64,000 nt of DNA from Massilia sp. 9I (GCF_902506415.1 NZ_LR733275.1:2457795-2521794); one strand, 5' to 3'; shown: positions 33,564 to 46,161, counted from the stretch's first letter. Numbers and translations: made by a program. Notes: a model not told the origin generated them from the sequence alone.

Positions 33564-35441
33564 CTAGGGTACGCGCCGCGCCGGTGGCCGCATCGGCTTG
33601 CCGCAGCCGGCGATGACGCGTTCGAAGAAGTCCACCAGCGCCGGCACGTGCAGGTCGAAGCAGAACCCGTCGCGCACCTGCCACACCCGTTCGCGCAGCG
33701 CCGCCATGTGCTCGACGTCGTGCAGCTGCTGCGCGAGGCCGTCGATGCTGTCGAAGAACAGCCCGATGCCGAGGCGCCGCGCCAGCGCCTGCGCCGCCAC
33801 GATGGCGCCACGGTTATCGAACTGGATCATCGGCAGCCCCGCCGCGGCCAGGGTCGCGACGCGCGCCGGCAGGTTCAGGTCGTCCCAGTCGGCGCGCCGG
33901 ATGTCGCCGCCATTGCCGCTTCTGAACACGTGCAGCCAGCCGGCGTCGTACTGGGAGAATTCCTGCACCCAGCGGTCCGGATCGACGTTGGGGTGCAGGT
34001 GCAGGTGCTCGGGCGCGAGGATGCGCACCTTGTCTATCCATTCGCGCCATTGTCCCTGCGTGAAGTCGCCATAGAAATGCAGGTGAATGCCATGGCGCGC
34101 CAGTTCGGCCACCATGGGCGGATGCAGCCCGATCGGGCGTCCCGGCACCACCGTGTGCACCTGCCCGGTGGCGGCGGACAGCAGCGGCGCGCGCTCGCGC
34201 AGGAACCAGGCGCGGCGCGGCAGGTCGCCATCGAGCACGTGTTCCAGCCGAGTGGCCGGCATGCCCGGCAGCGCCGTCGCGAACCAGTCGCGCGCTTCCC
34301 GACTGCTATAGATGCAGCCGTCGGCCAGCCGCACCAGCTCGGCCAGTTGCGGCCAGCTGCCCTTCTCGATGCAGATGAAGGGGCCTTCCTTGAAATGCCA
34401 GACGAAGGGGATGTCCGGGGCCTGGGTCATCACCTCATGCGCGAAGGGCACCGCTTGCCAGTTGAGCTGGGCATAGATCAGGTCGGGCTCGATACGGGCC
34501 AGCGCTGCGCGCCAGCCCTGGCGCGGCAGGTCTTCGACGTGCCCGAAGGGCAGCGGGCCGACCGTGTTGAACCAGGCCGGGGTGGGCGTCCACAGCCCGT
34601 ACAGCCGGTGCCCCGCGGCTTCCAGCGCCAGCACGCGGTCGGCGTTGTAGGCCAGCTCGCCGGCCAGCACGATCTTCAGTCCGCGCCCTGCATCCCGGGC
34701 CGCGGCCGGGATGGTGGCACCCGCATACAGCCGCTCCTCGTCGATCGCGTTGCCGGTGGTGGTGTGGAAGCGCAGCGGCCCGCTCACCCGGTAGTGCTGG
34801 CGGAAAGGGTTGATGCCGCCGGCGGGCTCGCGCATGCGCTTGTGGCGCTGGGCCGGATGGTCGACCCACTCGCAACTGACCACGCCCGTTTCAACGAAGG
34901 CGCCGCGCTCGCGCAGCGCGCCCCAGAACAGCCGTTCGAGGTCGTCGCTTTCGAGTTCCGCGCGCTCGCGCCAGCGCAGGTCGACGCGCCGGTGCAGGCA
35001 CTGGACCAGTTGCAGGCACTCGCCCGGGATGAGGCCGGACGCGCTGCGATTGTAGTGGTAGCGCACGCCGGCGTAGGCCAGCACCGCGCTTGGGTGCCGG
35101 TCGAGGCAGTCGACCAGCCGCGCCAGGTGCCCGGCGAACCACAAGTCGTCGCTCGGCAGGTAGGCCACCAGTTCGCCGCGCGCCGCATCCAGTCCGGCAT
35201 TGATGGCGCGGCCCAGGCCGCCATTGCTGTCGAAGCGCAGGTAGCGCACGCGCGGATCGACCAGCCAGGGCGCCAGCACGGCGGCGCTGCCGTCGCGCGA
35301 GCCGTCGTCGACGATGACGAGTTCCCAATCGCCATAGTCCTGCGTGCGCAGGCTGTCGAGGGCGCGCCCGATGAAGGCGGCCTGCTCGAAGGTGGGCATC
35401 ACCACGCTGACGCGCGGCGCCGGGGGAGACTGGCTGGACAT
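33564..35441 (-). CDS. Two-domain glycosyltransferase: GT2 N-terminus fused to a GT4/GT-B-like C-terminus
   Basis: A 625-aa protein. Residues about 9-205 are a GT-A family 2 domain (RVSVVMPTFEQAAFIGRAL, VIVDDGSRDGS, YLPSDDLW). From about 255 a second, Rossmann-like domain starts (KIVLAGELAYNADRVLALEAAG) and runs to the end with GT-B traits (RADWDDLNLPARVATLAAAGLPMIQFDN). It probably adds two sugars, or one sugar with a structural partner domain, to an envelope glycan. No other glycan genes flank it except the acyltransferase at 39368. ATG at 35441. Confidence 0.82.
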   Translation of the reverse strand: MSSQSPPAPRVSVVMPTFEQAAFIGRALDSLRTQDYGDWELVIVDDGSRDGSAAVLAPWLVDPRVRYLRFDSNGGLGRAINAGLDAARGELVAYLPSDDLWFAGHLARLVDCLDRHPSAVLAYAGVRYHYNRSASGLIPGECLQLVQCLHRRVDLRWRERAELESDDLERLFWGALRERGAFVETGVVSCEWVDHPAQRHKRMREPAGGINPFRQHYRVSGPLRFHTTTGNAIDEERLYAGATIPAAARDAGRGLKIVLAGELAYNADRVLALEAAGHRLYGLWTPTPAWFNTVGPLPFGHVEDLPRQGWRAALARIEPDLIYAQLNWQAVPFAHEVMTQAPDIPFVWHFKEGPFICIEKGSWPQLAELVRLADGCIYSSREARDWFATALPGMPATRLEHVLDGDLPRRAWFLRERAPLLSAATGQVHTVVPGRPIGLHPPMVAELARHGIHLHFYGDFTQGQWREWIDKVRILAPEHLHLHPNVDPDRWVQEFSQYDAGWLHVFRSGNGGDIRRADWDDLNLPARVATLAAAGLPMIQFDNRGAIVAAQALARRLGIGLFFDSIDGLAQQLHDVEHMAALRERVWQVRDGFCFDLHVPALVDFFERVIAGCGKPMRPPARRVP

Positions 35442-35567
35442 GATGGCGGCGCTCTGGTACTCGATGCGGCCAGCTTAAAAGCTGGCGCCGCCGCGGGTTT
35501 GCGGCAGCTCATGAGTGCGTGGGCGTATGATGCCGTGACCAAGCAAACGAACTCGAGGAGAGCACGC

Positions 35568-35963
35568 ATGACGACCGAACTGACGATACTCGGCTGGACC
35601 CTGGTGCTGGCGCTGGTGCAGATCCTGCTGCCGGCCATGTTCCGCAACCAGGAAACCGGCATCGCCTACAACATGAGCGCGCGCGACGGCGCAGCACCGC
35701 CGCCGCGTCCGGTGACTGCGCGCCTGCAGCGGGCGCAAGCCAATCTGTTCGAGACCCTGCCGCTGTTCGCCGCCGGCGTGCTGGTCGCCCACGTGGCCGG
35801 GCGCGACGGCGCGCTGACGCTGTGGGGCGCCTGGCTGTACCTGGGCGCGCGCATCGTCTACCTGCCGCTGTATGCGGCCGGGATCCCGGTGGTGCGCAGC
35901 CTCGTATGGACGGTCTCGCTGGTGGGGCTGGGGCTGGTGCTGGCGGCGATCCTGCTGCCCTGA
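35568..35963 (+). CDS. MAPEG-family membrane protein
   Basis: A 131-aa, four-helix membrane protein of the MAPEG (eicosanoid/glutathione metabolism) family. It has the conserved loop R-x-x-R-A-x-x-N-x-x-E-T-L-P-L (RLQRAQANLFETLPLF, about 47-62) and a GARIVYLPLYAAGIP motif. Bacterial members are often glutathione-linked but mostly uncharacterised. The ATG at 35568 is preceded by GAGGAGAG. Confidence 0.88.
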   Translation: MTTELTILGWTLVLALVQILLPAMFRNQETGIAYNMSARDGAAPPPRPVTARLQRAQANLFETLPLFAAGVLVAHVAGRDGALTLWGAWLYLGARIVYLPLYAAGIPVVRSLVWTVSLVGLGLVLAAILLP

Positions 35964-35992
35964 GCGCGCGAGCGGCAGGCGGCGGCGCAGGC

Positions 35993-35998
35993 TATACT
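35993..35998 (+). promoter_or_regulatory. -10 element implying a leaderless MarR transcript
   Basis: TATACT ends 7 nt before the ATG at 36005, so transcription would begin at or next to the start codon. No Shine-Dalgarno is present. The -35 is poor. Confidence 0.5.
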
Positions 35999-36004
35999 CG
36001 CGAC

Positions 36005-36460
36005 ATGGAATCCGACCTGCCCCTCCCCGACACCGCCTGCTACTGCTCGTCGCTGCGCCAGGCCTCGCGCTATGTCACCTCCTTCTATGACCAGATGCTG
36101 TCCGGCTCCGGCCTGCGCGTGACCCAGTTCGCGATCCTGAGCCGCCTGAAGCCGCGCGCCGCCACCGTCACCCAGCTGGCGCAGAGCATGGTGATGGACC
36201 GCACCACGCTGGCGCGCAACCTGCAGCCGCTGGTGCGCGAGCAGCTGGTCCAGGTCCGTCCCAGCGAGCAGGACCGGCGCGAGCGCGTGATCGAGCTCAC
36301 GGACGCCGGCAGCGCCAAGGTCGAAGCCATCCTCCCGGCCTGGCGCCGCGCCCAGGCCGCATTCGACCAGCAGTTCGGCGCCGAACGCGGAGCCCAGCTG
36401 CTGGCCACGATGCGCGCAGTGGTCGCCAGCGGCCTGCACGACGCCGGCGACGCGTCGTGA
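36005..36460 (+). CDS. MarR-family transcriptional regulator
   Basis: A 151-aa winged-helix dimer. Residues about 30-115 form the wHTH (GLRVTQFAILSRL, ATVTQLAQSMVMDRTTLARNLQPLV, wing QDRRERVIELTDAG). Cys12 and Cys14 at the N-terminus (TACYCSSLRQ) could be redox sensors, as in some MarR/OhrR proteins. Targets are unknown; the upstream MAPEG gene on the same strand is a candidate. ATG at 36005, probably leaderless. Confidence 0.9.
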   Translation: MESDLPLPDTACYCSSLRQASRYVTSFYDQMLSGSGLRVTQFAILSRLKPRAATVTQLAQSMVMDRTTLARNLQPLVREQLVQVRPSEQDRRERVIELTDAGSAKVEAILPAWRRAQAAFDQQFGAERGAQLLATMRAVVASGLHDAGDAS

Positions 36461-36536
36461 CCCCGCACGGGCACGGCACAGCGCGCACGCTTGTGTTTTT
36501 CAGTAGAATCGGCGGTTTCGCCCTGCCTGGACCGCC

Positions 36537-39367
<2,831 letters not shown>

Positions 39368-39371
<4 letters not shown>

Positions 39372-40501
39372 ACGACGTCCGCACTTCGTCGTACGTGTAC
39401 GGGCTGGACCTGGTCCGCTTCCTGTGCACCCTGATGGTATGCGTGTTCCACCTGAGCTGGCATAACGCGGCGATGGTCACAAGCATGCCCTTCGGCTGGA
39501 TCGGGGTCCAGGTGTTCTTCGTGATTTCCGGCGTTGTCATCGCCAATTCCGCGGCGCAGGCGAAGCCGCTGCACTTCCTCAAAAGCCGCTTCCTGCGCCT
39601 GTACCCGGCAGCCTGGCTGGCGGCGCTGGTCAACTTCGGGCTGCTCCTGGCCCTGCCCCTCGGCGTGTTCGGCGCGGCCGGCGTCTGGGTCGATCCGACG
39701 CCGCGGGCGCTGTGGTTCTCCCTGGTTTTGGCCGGCACCACCTTCCTGACCAGCGCCTACTGGACCCTGCCGATCGAACTGGCCTTCTATGGCCTGATCC
39801 TGCTGGCCGTGATCGGCGGCGGCGTGCGGCGCTTCGCGCTGGTCGCGCGCCTGCTGGTGCTGGCCAGCGCGCCGTATTGCGTGCTGCTGTTCTGCTCCCG
39901 CATCGTCGGCTTCGAGCTGGGCTGGTTCGAGTTCGGCTACGGTCCGAAGAACATGTTCCTGCTGCGCCACGGGGTGTATTTCGCGATCGGCATGTATTTC
40001 TGGCTGCTGAACAGCCAGGGCCGGCTCGCCGGCGCCGACCGCGCGCTGCTGGCGCTGGCCTTCACCGGCGCCGGGCTGGAGATGTTCGCGCGCGCCTCGC
40101 AGATCGTCGGCAGCTACGCGCCCGGACCGCAGGGGCCGCTCGGCCTGGGCTTCCTGGTGAGCGGCGCGATGGCGATCTTCGCCGTGCTCGCCGGCGTCAT
40201 TTTCCTCTCACTGCGGCATGCGCGCGCGTGGGTACCGCCGGCCGGCGTCGCACGCTGGGTGCGCATCCTCGGGCTGGTCACCTACCCCTACTACCTGATC
40301 CACGAAATCCTCGGCGCCGCGGTGCTGCACGCGGCCGGGGTGCAGGGCCTGGGACCAGGGGCGAGCCTGCTGGCCGCCATGGTGCTCATCGGCCTGGTCG
40401 CCTTCCTGATCGCGCGCTACGGCGAACCGGCCCTGCGCCGCGCCATCGACCGGGCGCTCGCCCGGAAGCGTCCGGACGCCGCCGGCGCGAAGCAGGCCTA
40501 G
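39368..40501 (+). CDS. Acyltransferase family 3 (OatA/OafB-like) membrane protein
   Basis: A 377-aa integral membrane O-acyltransferase with about ten helices. The catalytic-type motifs are YVYGLDLVRFLCTLMVCVFHLSWH (R and H near residues 17 and 28), a GWIGVQVFFVISGVVI segment and a SRFLRLYPAAW segment. It probably acetylates a cell-surface glycan. The ATG at 39368 overlaps the hybrid kinase TGA as ATGA, which suggests coexpression. Confidence 0.92.
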
Positions 40502-40520
40502 GCGCTACATGCACCAGGCA

Positions 40521-40549
40521 TTGCCGCCGGCGGCGCGAGGCACTATGCT
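40521..40549 (+). promoter_or_regulatory. Candidate sigma-70 promoter of the ChaN-like gene
   Basis: TTGCCG (40521-40526), a 17-nt spacer, then TATGCT (40544-40549). Transcription would start near 40556, which rules out the ATGs at 40509 and 40545 and supports the GTG at 40590. Confidence 0.5.
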
Positions 40550-40589
40550 GGCGCTTCCGCCGGCTCGTCCGGCCCTACCTGGGATCTCC

Positions 40590-41417
40590 GTGCCGATTCA
40601 CCGCACCCTCGCTTCGCTGCTTGCCGCCACCCTGTTCGCCGCGCTGCCCGCCCAGGCAGCGCTTCCTGCCTGCACCGCCCTCGACGCCGTACCGGACGCC
40701 GTCAGCAAGGCTCCTTTGCTGGTGCTGGGCGACGTCCACGGCACCCGTGAAGTACCGGCCTTCGTCGCCGCCTACCTGTGCGCCGCCGCCCGGCAGCAGC
40801 GCCCCGTCACGCTGGCGCTCGAACTGCCATCGAAGGAGCAGGAAGCGTTGGATGCCTTCCTGGCGAGCCAGGGCACGCCGCAAGACCTCGCACGCCTCAC
40901 CGCCGGCGCCATGTGGACGCGCGAGCGGCAGGACGGCCGCACCAGCATCGACATGCTGCGCATGATCGGGCAGGTGCGCGCCCTGCGCGCGGGCGGCGCC
41001 GACATCCGCCTGGTGGCGATCGACGCCGAGACGGCGCCGGCGCGGCGCGACGCCGCCATGGCCGAACGCCTGCGCGCCGAACTGCGCCAGGGAGCGGGCC
41101 GCCAACTGGTGGTCCTGGTCGGCGCCCTGCATGCGGTGCGCACCCGGGGCAACCGCTTCAACCCACACTACGAGTCGACGGTCTACCTGCTGGCTGACCA
41201 GCGCCCGCTCAGCCTCACCGTGGGGACGGCCGGCGGCAGCGCCTGGGTGTGCCGCGGCGGCGCGCCGGCCTCCTGCGGCGCCACTGCCTGGGACATCAAT
41301 CGCGTCGATCCGGCGCCGGCCGCTGCCTTCTCGCTGGCCCCGCCCTCGCCGCAGTTCGACGGCGTGTTCTACGTCGGCGCCACCACTGCCTCGCCGCCGG
41401 CGCTGGCTGGAGAGTAA
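40590..41417 (+). CDS. Secreted ChaN/Tiki-superfamily-like protein, copy 1
   Basis: About 275 aa. From the GTG at 40590 there is a signal peptide (VPIHRTLASLLAATLFAALPAQA) and then a domain with LLVLGDVHGTREVPAF and RPVTLALELPSKEQ, the G-[DE]-x-H-G and E-x-P signatures of the ChaN/EreA/Tiki-like fold. A G-A-L-H-A-V near the C-terminal third gives another His. The family includes heme-binding lipoproteins and possible metalloproteases; the function here is unknown. It is a clear paralogue of the protein at 47135-47992. A small membrane protein follows 4 nt after its stop. Confidence 0.72.
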   Translation: MPIHRTLASLLAATLFAALPAQAALPACTALDAVPDAVSKAPLLVLGDVHGTREVPAFVAAYLCAAARQQRPVTLALELPSKEQEALDAFLASQGTPQDLARLTAGAMWTRERQDGRTSIDMLRMIGQVRALRAGGADIRLVAIDAETAPARRDAAMAERLRAELRQGAGRQLVVLVGALHAVRTRGNRFNPHYESTVYLLADQRPLSLTVGTAGGSAWVCRGGAPASCGATAWDINRVDPAPAAAFSLAPPSPQFDGVFYVGATTASPPALAGE

Positions 41418-41421
41418 GCCC

Positions 41422-41835
41422 ATGTACGGATTACTGATCTTCGTGGCCTCGTGGCTGATGCTCGCGACCTTCATGGCGCGCGCCGCCGGCGTCGGCATCC
41501 CGGCCGTGCGCCAGGCGCCGGCGCGGTTCCCGGCAGTCATCGCCCTGCTGGCCGGGGCCATCCTCATTAACCTTGCGGCGATGACGCTGACCTTCTCGCT
41601 GGCCTCGCTGCAGCCGGTGCACCCGTTCGTGCTGCTGCTTGCCCAGTTCCTCGGCAGCGCCGCGCTGGCCGTTGTCGCCGGCCAGGCATGCAGCAAACGT
41701 TACTTCGCGCGCGCTCAGCCCTGGTATGGCATTGCGGCGGCTGCCATTTTCCTGGCGGCCGCCTTCGTCCCGGTTGCATGGTTCGTTCTCGGGAACGCGC
41801 TCGAACGGCTGTTCGGGGTCCACTGGATCTATTGA
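41422..41835 (+). CDS. Hypothetical four-helix membrane protein
   Basis: A 137-aa, very hydrophobic protein of no recognised family, with four predicted helices (start MYGLLIFVASWLMLATFMA, then segments near 38-60, 70-90 and 105-130). The ATG at 41422 follows AGAGTAAG only weakly like a ribosome site. It lies 4 nt after the ChaN-like gene, so it is probably cotranscribed. Confidence 0.7.
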   Translation: MYGLLIFVASWLMLATFMARAAGVGIPAVRQAPARFPAVIALLAGAILINLAAMTLTFSLASLQPVHPFVLLLAQFLGSAALAVVAGQACSKRYFARAQPWYGIAAAAIFLAAAFVPVAWFVLGNALERLFGVHWIY

Positions 41836-41854
41836 GGGAAGCCGGCCGCCCCGC

Positions 41855-42253
41855 TCACGCCTGGGGCGCCGTCCAGACCAGGTTCCACAGGTGGCCGTCG
41901 AGGTCCTCGAAACCCTGGTCGTACATGAAGCCGTGGTCTTCGGGCGGGTGCGGGATGCGCGCGCCGGCGGCGGTCGCCTTCGCGATCAGGCTGTCCACTT
42001 CCTCGCGGCTCTCGCAGCTCAGGCAGATGATGGCCTCGTTGGCTTCTTTCGCCTGCACCACCGGCTTGCCGGTGAGCGAGCGGAAAAAGTCCTCGGTCAT
42101 CAGCATCACATGGATGCTGCCCTCGACGACGTCCATGAAGGCGGCCTGCTCGTTGCTGTATTGCGGATTGCTGCGAAAGCCCAGCGCGCTGAAGAAGGCT
42201 TTGGATTTCTCCAGGTCCTTGACGGCCAGGTTGAAGATGATCTGCTTGTTCAT
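41855..42253 (-). CDS. VOC-family (PhnB/YaeR-like) protein
   Basis: A 132-aa protein with the DUF-type VOC pattern IFNLAVKDLEKSKAFFSALGF, IHVMLMTEDFF and DLDGHLWNLVW. These 'extradiol dioxygenase-like' proteins bind small substrates; no catalysis is known for this subgroup. The ATG at 42253 has GAGGACTTC upstream. It sits downstream of the large hybrid kinase on the same strand. Confidence 0.85.
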   Translation of the reverse strand: MNKQIIFNLAVKDLEKSKAFFSALGFRSNPQYSNEQAAFMDVVEGSIHVMLMTEDFFRSLTGKPVVQAKEANEAIICLSCESREEVDSLIAKATAAGARIPHPPEDHGFMYDQGFEDLDGHLWNLVWTAPQA

Positions 42254-42342
42254 GAAGTCCTCATGTCGGAAGGGGGTGGATTGACAGGTGCTGCATCCCC
42301 ACGACGAACGCGGCCCCGTGAATTCGACATTCCACAAAAAAA

Positions 42343-45300
42343 CTAAGGCACCAGCCGTCCCAGCAGCGCATCGATCTCGTCCAGGCCCGCCGGCTTGGTG
42401 AGGTGGGCGTCGAAACCGGCCGCGTGCGCCTCGCTGCGGTCATGCTCCGCGCCCCAGCCGGTGTGGGCCGCCAGCAGCGCCTTGTCCAGGTGCGGCAGCT
42501 TGCGCACTTCGCGCGCCAGCTCGTAGCCGGACAGGCCCGGCATGCCGACGTCCAGGATCAGGAGCTCGAAATTCCCCTGCTCCGCCAGCGCCAGCGCGGC
42601 GCGTCCGTCATGCGCCAGGGTCACCCGGTGGCCGCGTGCGTCGAGCACGGCGGCCAGCATGGTGGCGGCATCGACGTTGTCGTCCGCCACCAGGATGCGC
42701 AAGCCCGCCGCCGGGCCGGCCGCCGCCGGAGCCTCGGCCGGCGCCGCGGCATCGTCGCCCTGCCGCGCCGCCAGCGGCAGGCGCAGGGTGAAGGTGCTGC
42801 CCAGCCCGACCCCGCTACTTGCGGCCACGATCGATCCGCCGTGCATCTGCACCAGGCTCCGCACCAGCGCCAGGCCGATCCCGAGCCCGCCCTGGGCGCG
42901 CCCGATGTTCTGCGACACCTGGCTGAACATGTCGAACACGCTTTCCAGCGCATCGGGTGGAATGCCCATGCCGGTGTCGCGCACCGCCACCAGCACCTCG
43001 CCGGCTTCCACGCTGCCCGACAAGCTCACCACGCCACCGGGCGGCGTGTACTTGCAGGCGTTGGTGAGCAGATTGGTCAGCACCTGCGCCAGCCGGGTCG
43101 GATCGGCCTCCAGCCAGATGGTCTCGTCGGGCACCTCGACCTCGAGCCGGTGCTTGGCCGCTTCCATCATCGGCATCATGCCTTCGATGGCGATGGTGAC
43201 CACCTGCCGCAGCGTCACCCGCTCGCGCTTGAGTTCGATCTTGCCGCTGTCGATGCGGGCGATGTCCATCAGGTCGTCGATCAGGTGCACCATCTGGCGC
43301 AGCTGGCGATCCATCATCGTGCGCGCCCGCTCCAGGACCTGCGGGCTGCTGCCCGGCAGCTGCATCAGGTCGAGGCCGGTGCGCAGCGGCGCCAGCGGGT
43401 TGCGCAGCTCATGCGCCAGCGTGGCGAGGAAGCGGGTCTTGCGGTTGTTCGCATCGCTGAGCTCCACCGTGGCCTGGCGCAGGCGCTCCTCGGCCAGCTT
43501 GCGCTCGGTGATGTTGCGGCTGACCGTGGCATAGCCTTCCACTTCACCGTGCTGGTCGCGGATCACGTAGACGGTATAGATCATCCAGATGGCGTCGCCC
43601 GTGCGGAAGTGCCGCATCCGCACTTCGGTCTCGCTATGGCCGTCGCGCGCGACGCGCGGCAGGAACTCGTCGCGGATGAATGCGCGGTCTTCGGGGAAGA
43701 AGAAATCTGCCACCGGCGTGCCCAGGGCTTCTTCCAGCGAGCTTGCGCCGACCATGCGCACCGCGGCCGGATTCAGGAAGAAGACTTTCAGGTCGAGCCC
43801 GGCCATGCCGATGAAGTCTTCGCTGCGCTCGGCCAGCGTCACGAAGCGCTGGCGTTCCAGCTCGGCCTGGCGGCGGTCGTGGACGTCGGTGGTGGTGCCG
43901 ACCCATTCGCGCACCGCGCCATCCTGGCCGACGATCGGCACCGCGCGCGCCACGTTCCAGCGGTACTGGCCGTCCGCCCGGCGCAGGCGCTGCTCGTGCT
44001 CGTAGGGCTGGCGCTCGGCGACGCAGTGCTCCCAGTGGGCCAGCACGGCCGCGCGGTCGTCCGGATGGATGGCGTCGGCCCAGCCGAAGTCCTTCCATTC
44101 CTCGAAGGTCTGCCCGGTGTAGGCGCGCCAGGTGGGGGAGTCGGTTTGCATCGCGCCGTCCGGTCCGCAGTGCCAGACCATTTGGGTGGTGGCGACGATC
44201 AGCGAACGGAAGCGTTCCTCGTTTTCGCGGATCGCCTGTTCCGACTGCACGCGTTCGGTGATGTCGCGCGTGGTGCCGGCCACCGCCTCGACCTCGCCGT
44301 CCGGCCCGATCACGGGCACGAAGATGTATTCGTACATGCGCCGGCCGAAGGCCCCGTTGAAGGGCACCACGCCCTTGATCGGCGCCCGGGTCGCCTTGAC
44401 CTCCTCGATCTCGCGGCCATGCATCTCGGCGTGCCAGGGCTCGTAGCCCAGTTCCAGGCAGGTCTTGCCGATCGCGTCTTCCCAGCTGCGGCCCCACATC
44501 CGCAGCAGGACCTCGTTGGCGTAGGTGAAGCGGTGCTGCCGGTCGAACACATAGGCCAGGTCGGGCGTGTTCGAAAGGAAGGTCTCGTAGAGACGGCGGC
44601 GCTGCTCGGACCGGCGGCCGAGTTCCAGCAGCTCGCGCTCGGTCTCGCGCTGCTGGGTAATGTCGCGGTACAGCACGGCCACGCCCTCGTCGTAGGGATA
44701 GGCGTGCACGCTGAACCAGCGCTGGTGGCCCTGGTGTTCGTAGGCCAGCGGCATGCTGGCCGCGACGCGCTCGCGCATCACGCGCTGGTACAGGCGGCCG
44801 GCTTCCTGTTGTTCGGACCCGGGCCAGGCGTCCCAGTGGATGCGGCCGACGATCTCGCTGGCCGGCCGCCCTTCCATGGCCAGGCCCGCGGCATTGATCT
44901 GCAGAACGCGGAAATCGCGGTCCATCAGCAGGAAGCCATCCTGCAGGGTCTGCAGGATGTGGTGGCTGCGTTCCTGCTCCAGGCGCAGGCGCGCCTGGGT
45001 GCGTTCGCGCTCGACCAGCGGCGCGATCTGGCGCGCGCAGATGTCGGTGAGCTGGATCTCGCGCTCGTCCGGCACGCGACGCTCGCCGAAATACACGCTG
45101 ATCACGCCCAGCACAGCGCCATCGCTGCTGAAGAAGGGGGTGCTGTACAGCGACCTGATTCCGTGCGCCTGCGCGAAATCGCGGTAGCCGGCATACAGGG
45201 GATCGGTGGCGGTATCGGCGACCACGACGCGGCGCCTTTCGGCGAACGCCGTACCGCAGGCGCCTGCGCCGGGCGGCACGCAGCTCAGCGCGGCCAGGCC

Positions 45301-46131
45301 TGTCTCGCCGATGCCCTGGCTGGCCTGGGTCTTCAGGCCGCCGGCGGCGGCGTCGAACAGCGAAATCACACCCTGCGGGCAGCCGTGCAGGCTGGTGATG
45401 GTGCGCAGCACGATGTCGAACTGCTCGGGCAGCCCCTGCGCTTCGAGCAGGCGCTCGCTCATCGCGTGCAGCTGCTGCCAGTCGCCGAGCTGGCGCTCGA
45501 GCTGGTGTTCGGAAACGGCCAGCGCCACGTCGCTGCGCATCTTGGCGGCGGCCAGCTCGGACTGGGCGTGGCGGCGATGCGCGACTTCTTCCTCGAGCGA
45601 CCGGTTCAGGGCCCGCAGCGCGCTGCGGTTGCGGTGTTCTTCCGTCACGTCGTTGCACAGGACCAGCACGCCGCGTACGCCGCTTTCGTCCTCGATCGGG
45701 CTGAAGCCATAGGTCCACCAGGCGTCGCTCAGCACCCCGTCGCGCACCAGCGGCACCAGGTGGTGCTCGTGCCAGGTCGCGCCTTCACCGCGCATCACTT
45801 GCTCGATTTGCGGCCCGATGATCGGCCAGGTGTCGCGCCAGCACTCGCGCCCGCACTGTCCCAGCGCCGCCGGGTGGCGCTGCGCGTCCATCGTGGCGCG
45901 ATAGGCGTCGTTGTAGAACTGGATGAGTTCCGGGCCCCACCAGATGAACATCGGATGGTTCGAGGTCAGGAGCAGGCGCAGCGTGGTCTTGAGGGCGGTC
46001 GGCCAGCCCGCCGGCTCGCCCAGCGGCGTGGTGCGCCAGTCATGGGCGCGCATCAGCGTGCCCATCTCGCCGCCGCCTGAAAGGAAGGCTGCCGGGACGG
46101 ACATCAACTTGTCGCAATCGGCAGATAGCAT
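42343..46131 (-). CDS. GAF/PAS multi-sensor hybrid histidine kinase with C-terminal receiver
   Basis: About 1262 aa, no transmembrane helices. Order: an N-terminal PAS-like domain shared with the kinase at 36537 (AFLSGGG, AHDWRTTPLG), a coiled stretch, GAF (about 215-375, PEQFDIVLRTITSLHGC), four PAS domains (about 385-880), HisKA with His907 ([11 protein letters not shown]), HATPase (NLLTNACKY, DTGMGIP, GGLGIGL), receiver Asp1194 (LILDVGMPG). The start at 46131 is taken with the -10 at 46162-46167; the ATG at 46104 is equally possible and aligns better with the paralogue. It probably senses a cytosolic signal; its partner regulator is unknown. Confidence 0.88.
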   Translation of the reverse strand: MLSADCDKLMSVPAAFLSGGGEMGTLMRAHDWRTTPLGEPAGWPTALKTTLRLLLTSNHPMFIWWGPELIQFYNDAYRATMDAQRHPAALGQCGRECWRDTWPIIGPQIEQVMRGEGATWHEHHLVPLVRDGVLSDAWWTYGFSPIEDESGVRGVLVLCNDVTEEHRNRSALRALNRSLEEEVAHRRHAQSELAAAKMRSDVALAVSEHQLERQLGDWQQLHAMSERLLEAQGLPEQFDIVLRTITSLHGCPQGVISLFDAAAGGLKTQASQGIGETGLAALSCVPPGAGACGTAFAERRRVVVADTATDPLYAGYRDFAQAHGIRSLYSTPFFSSDGAVLGVISVYFGERRVPDEREIQLTDICARQIAPLVERERTQARLRLEQERSHHILQTLQDGFLLMDRDFRVLQINAAGLAMEGRPASEIVGRIHWDAWPGSEQQEAGRLYQRVMRERVAASMPLAYEHQGHQRWFSVHAYPYDEGVAVLYRDITQQRETERELLELGRRSEQRRRLYETFLSNTPDLAYVFDRQHRFTYANEVLLRMWGRSWEDAIGKTCLELGYEPWHAEMHGREIEEVKATRAPIKGVVPFNGAFGRRMYEYIFVPVIGPDGEVEAVAGTTRDITERVQSEQAIRENEERFRSLIVATTQMVWHCGPDGAMQTDSPTWRAYTGQTFEEWKDFGWADAIHPDDRAAVLAHWEHCVAERQPYEHEQRLRRADGQYRWNVARAVPIVGQDGAVREWVGTTTDVHDRRQAELERQRFVTLAERSEDFIGMAGLDLKVFFLNPAAVRMVGASSLEEALGTPVADFFFPEDRAFIRDEFLPRVARDGHSETEVRMRHFRTGDAIWMIYTVYVIRDQHGEVEGYATVSRNITERKLAEERLRQATVELSDANNRKTRFLATLAHELRNPLAPLRTGLDLMQLPGSSPQVLERARTMMDRQLRQMVHLIDDLMDIARIDSGKIELKRERVTLRQVVTIAIEGMMPMMEAAKHRLEVEVPDETIWLEADPTRLAQVLTNLLTNACKYTPPGGVVSLSGSVEAGEVLVAVRDTGMGIPPDALESVFDMFSQVSQNIGRAQGGLGIGLALVRSLVQMHGGSIVAASSGVGLGSTFTLRLPLAARQGDDAAAPAEAPAAAGPAAGLRILVADDNVDAATMLAAVLDARGHRVTLAHDGRAALALAEQGNFELLILDVGMPGLSGYELAREVRKLPHLDKALLAAHTGWGAEHDRSEAHAAGFDAHLTKPAGLDEIDALLGRLVP

Positions 46132-46161
46132 GGCCTTGCTCGTTCGGGTTGAGTGGCGGAC

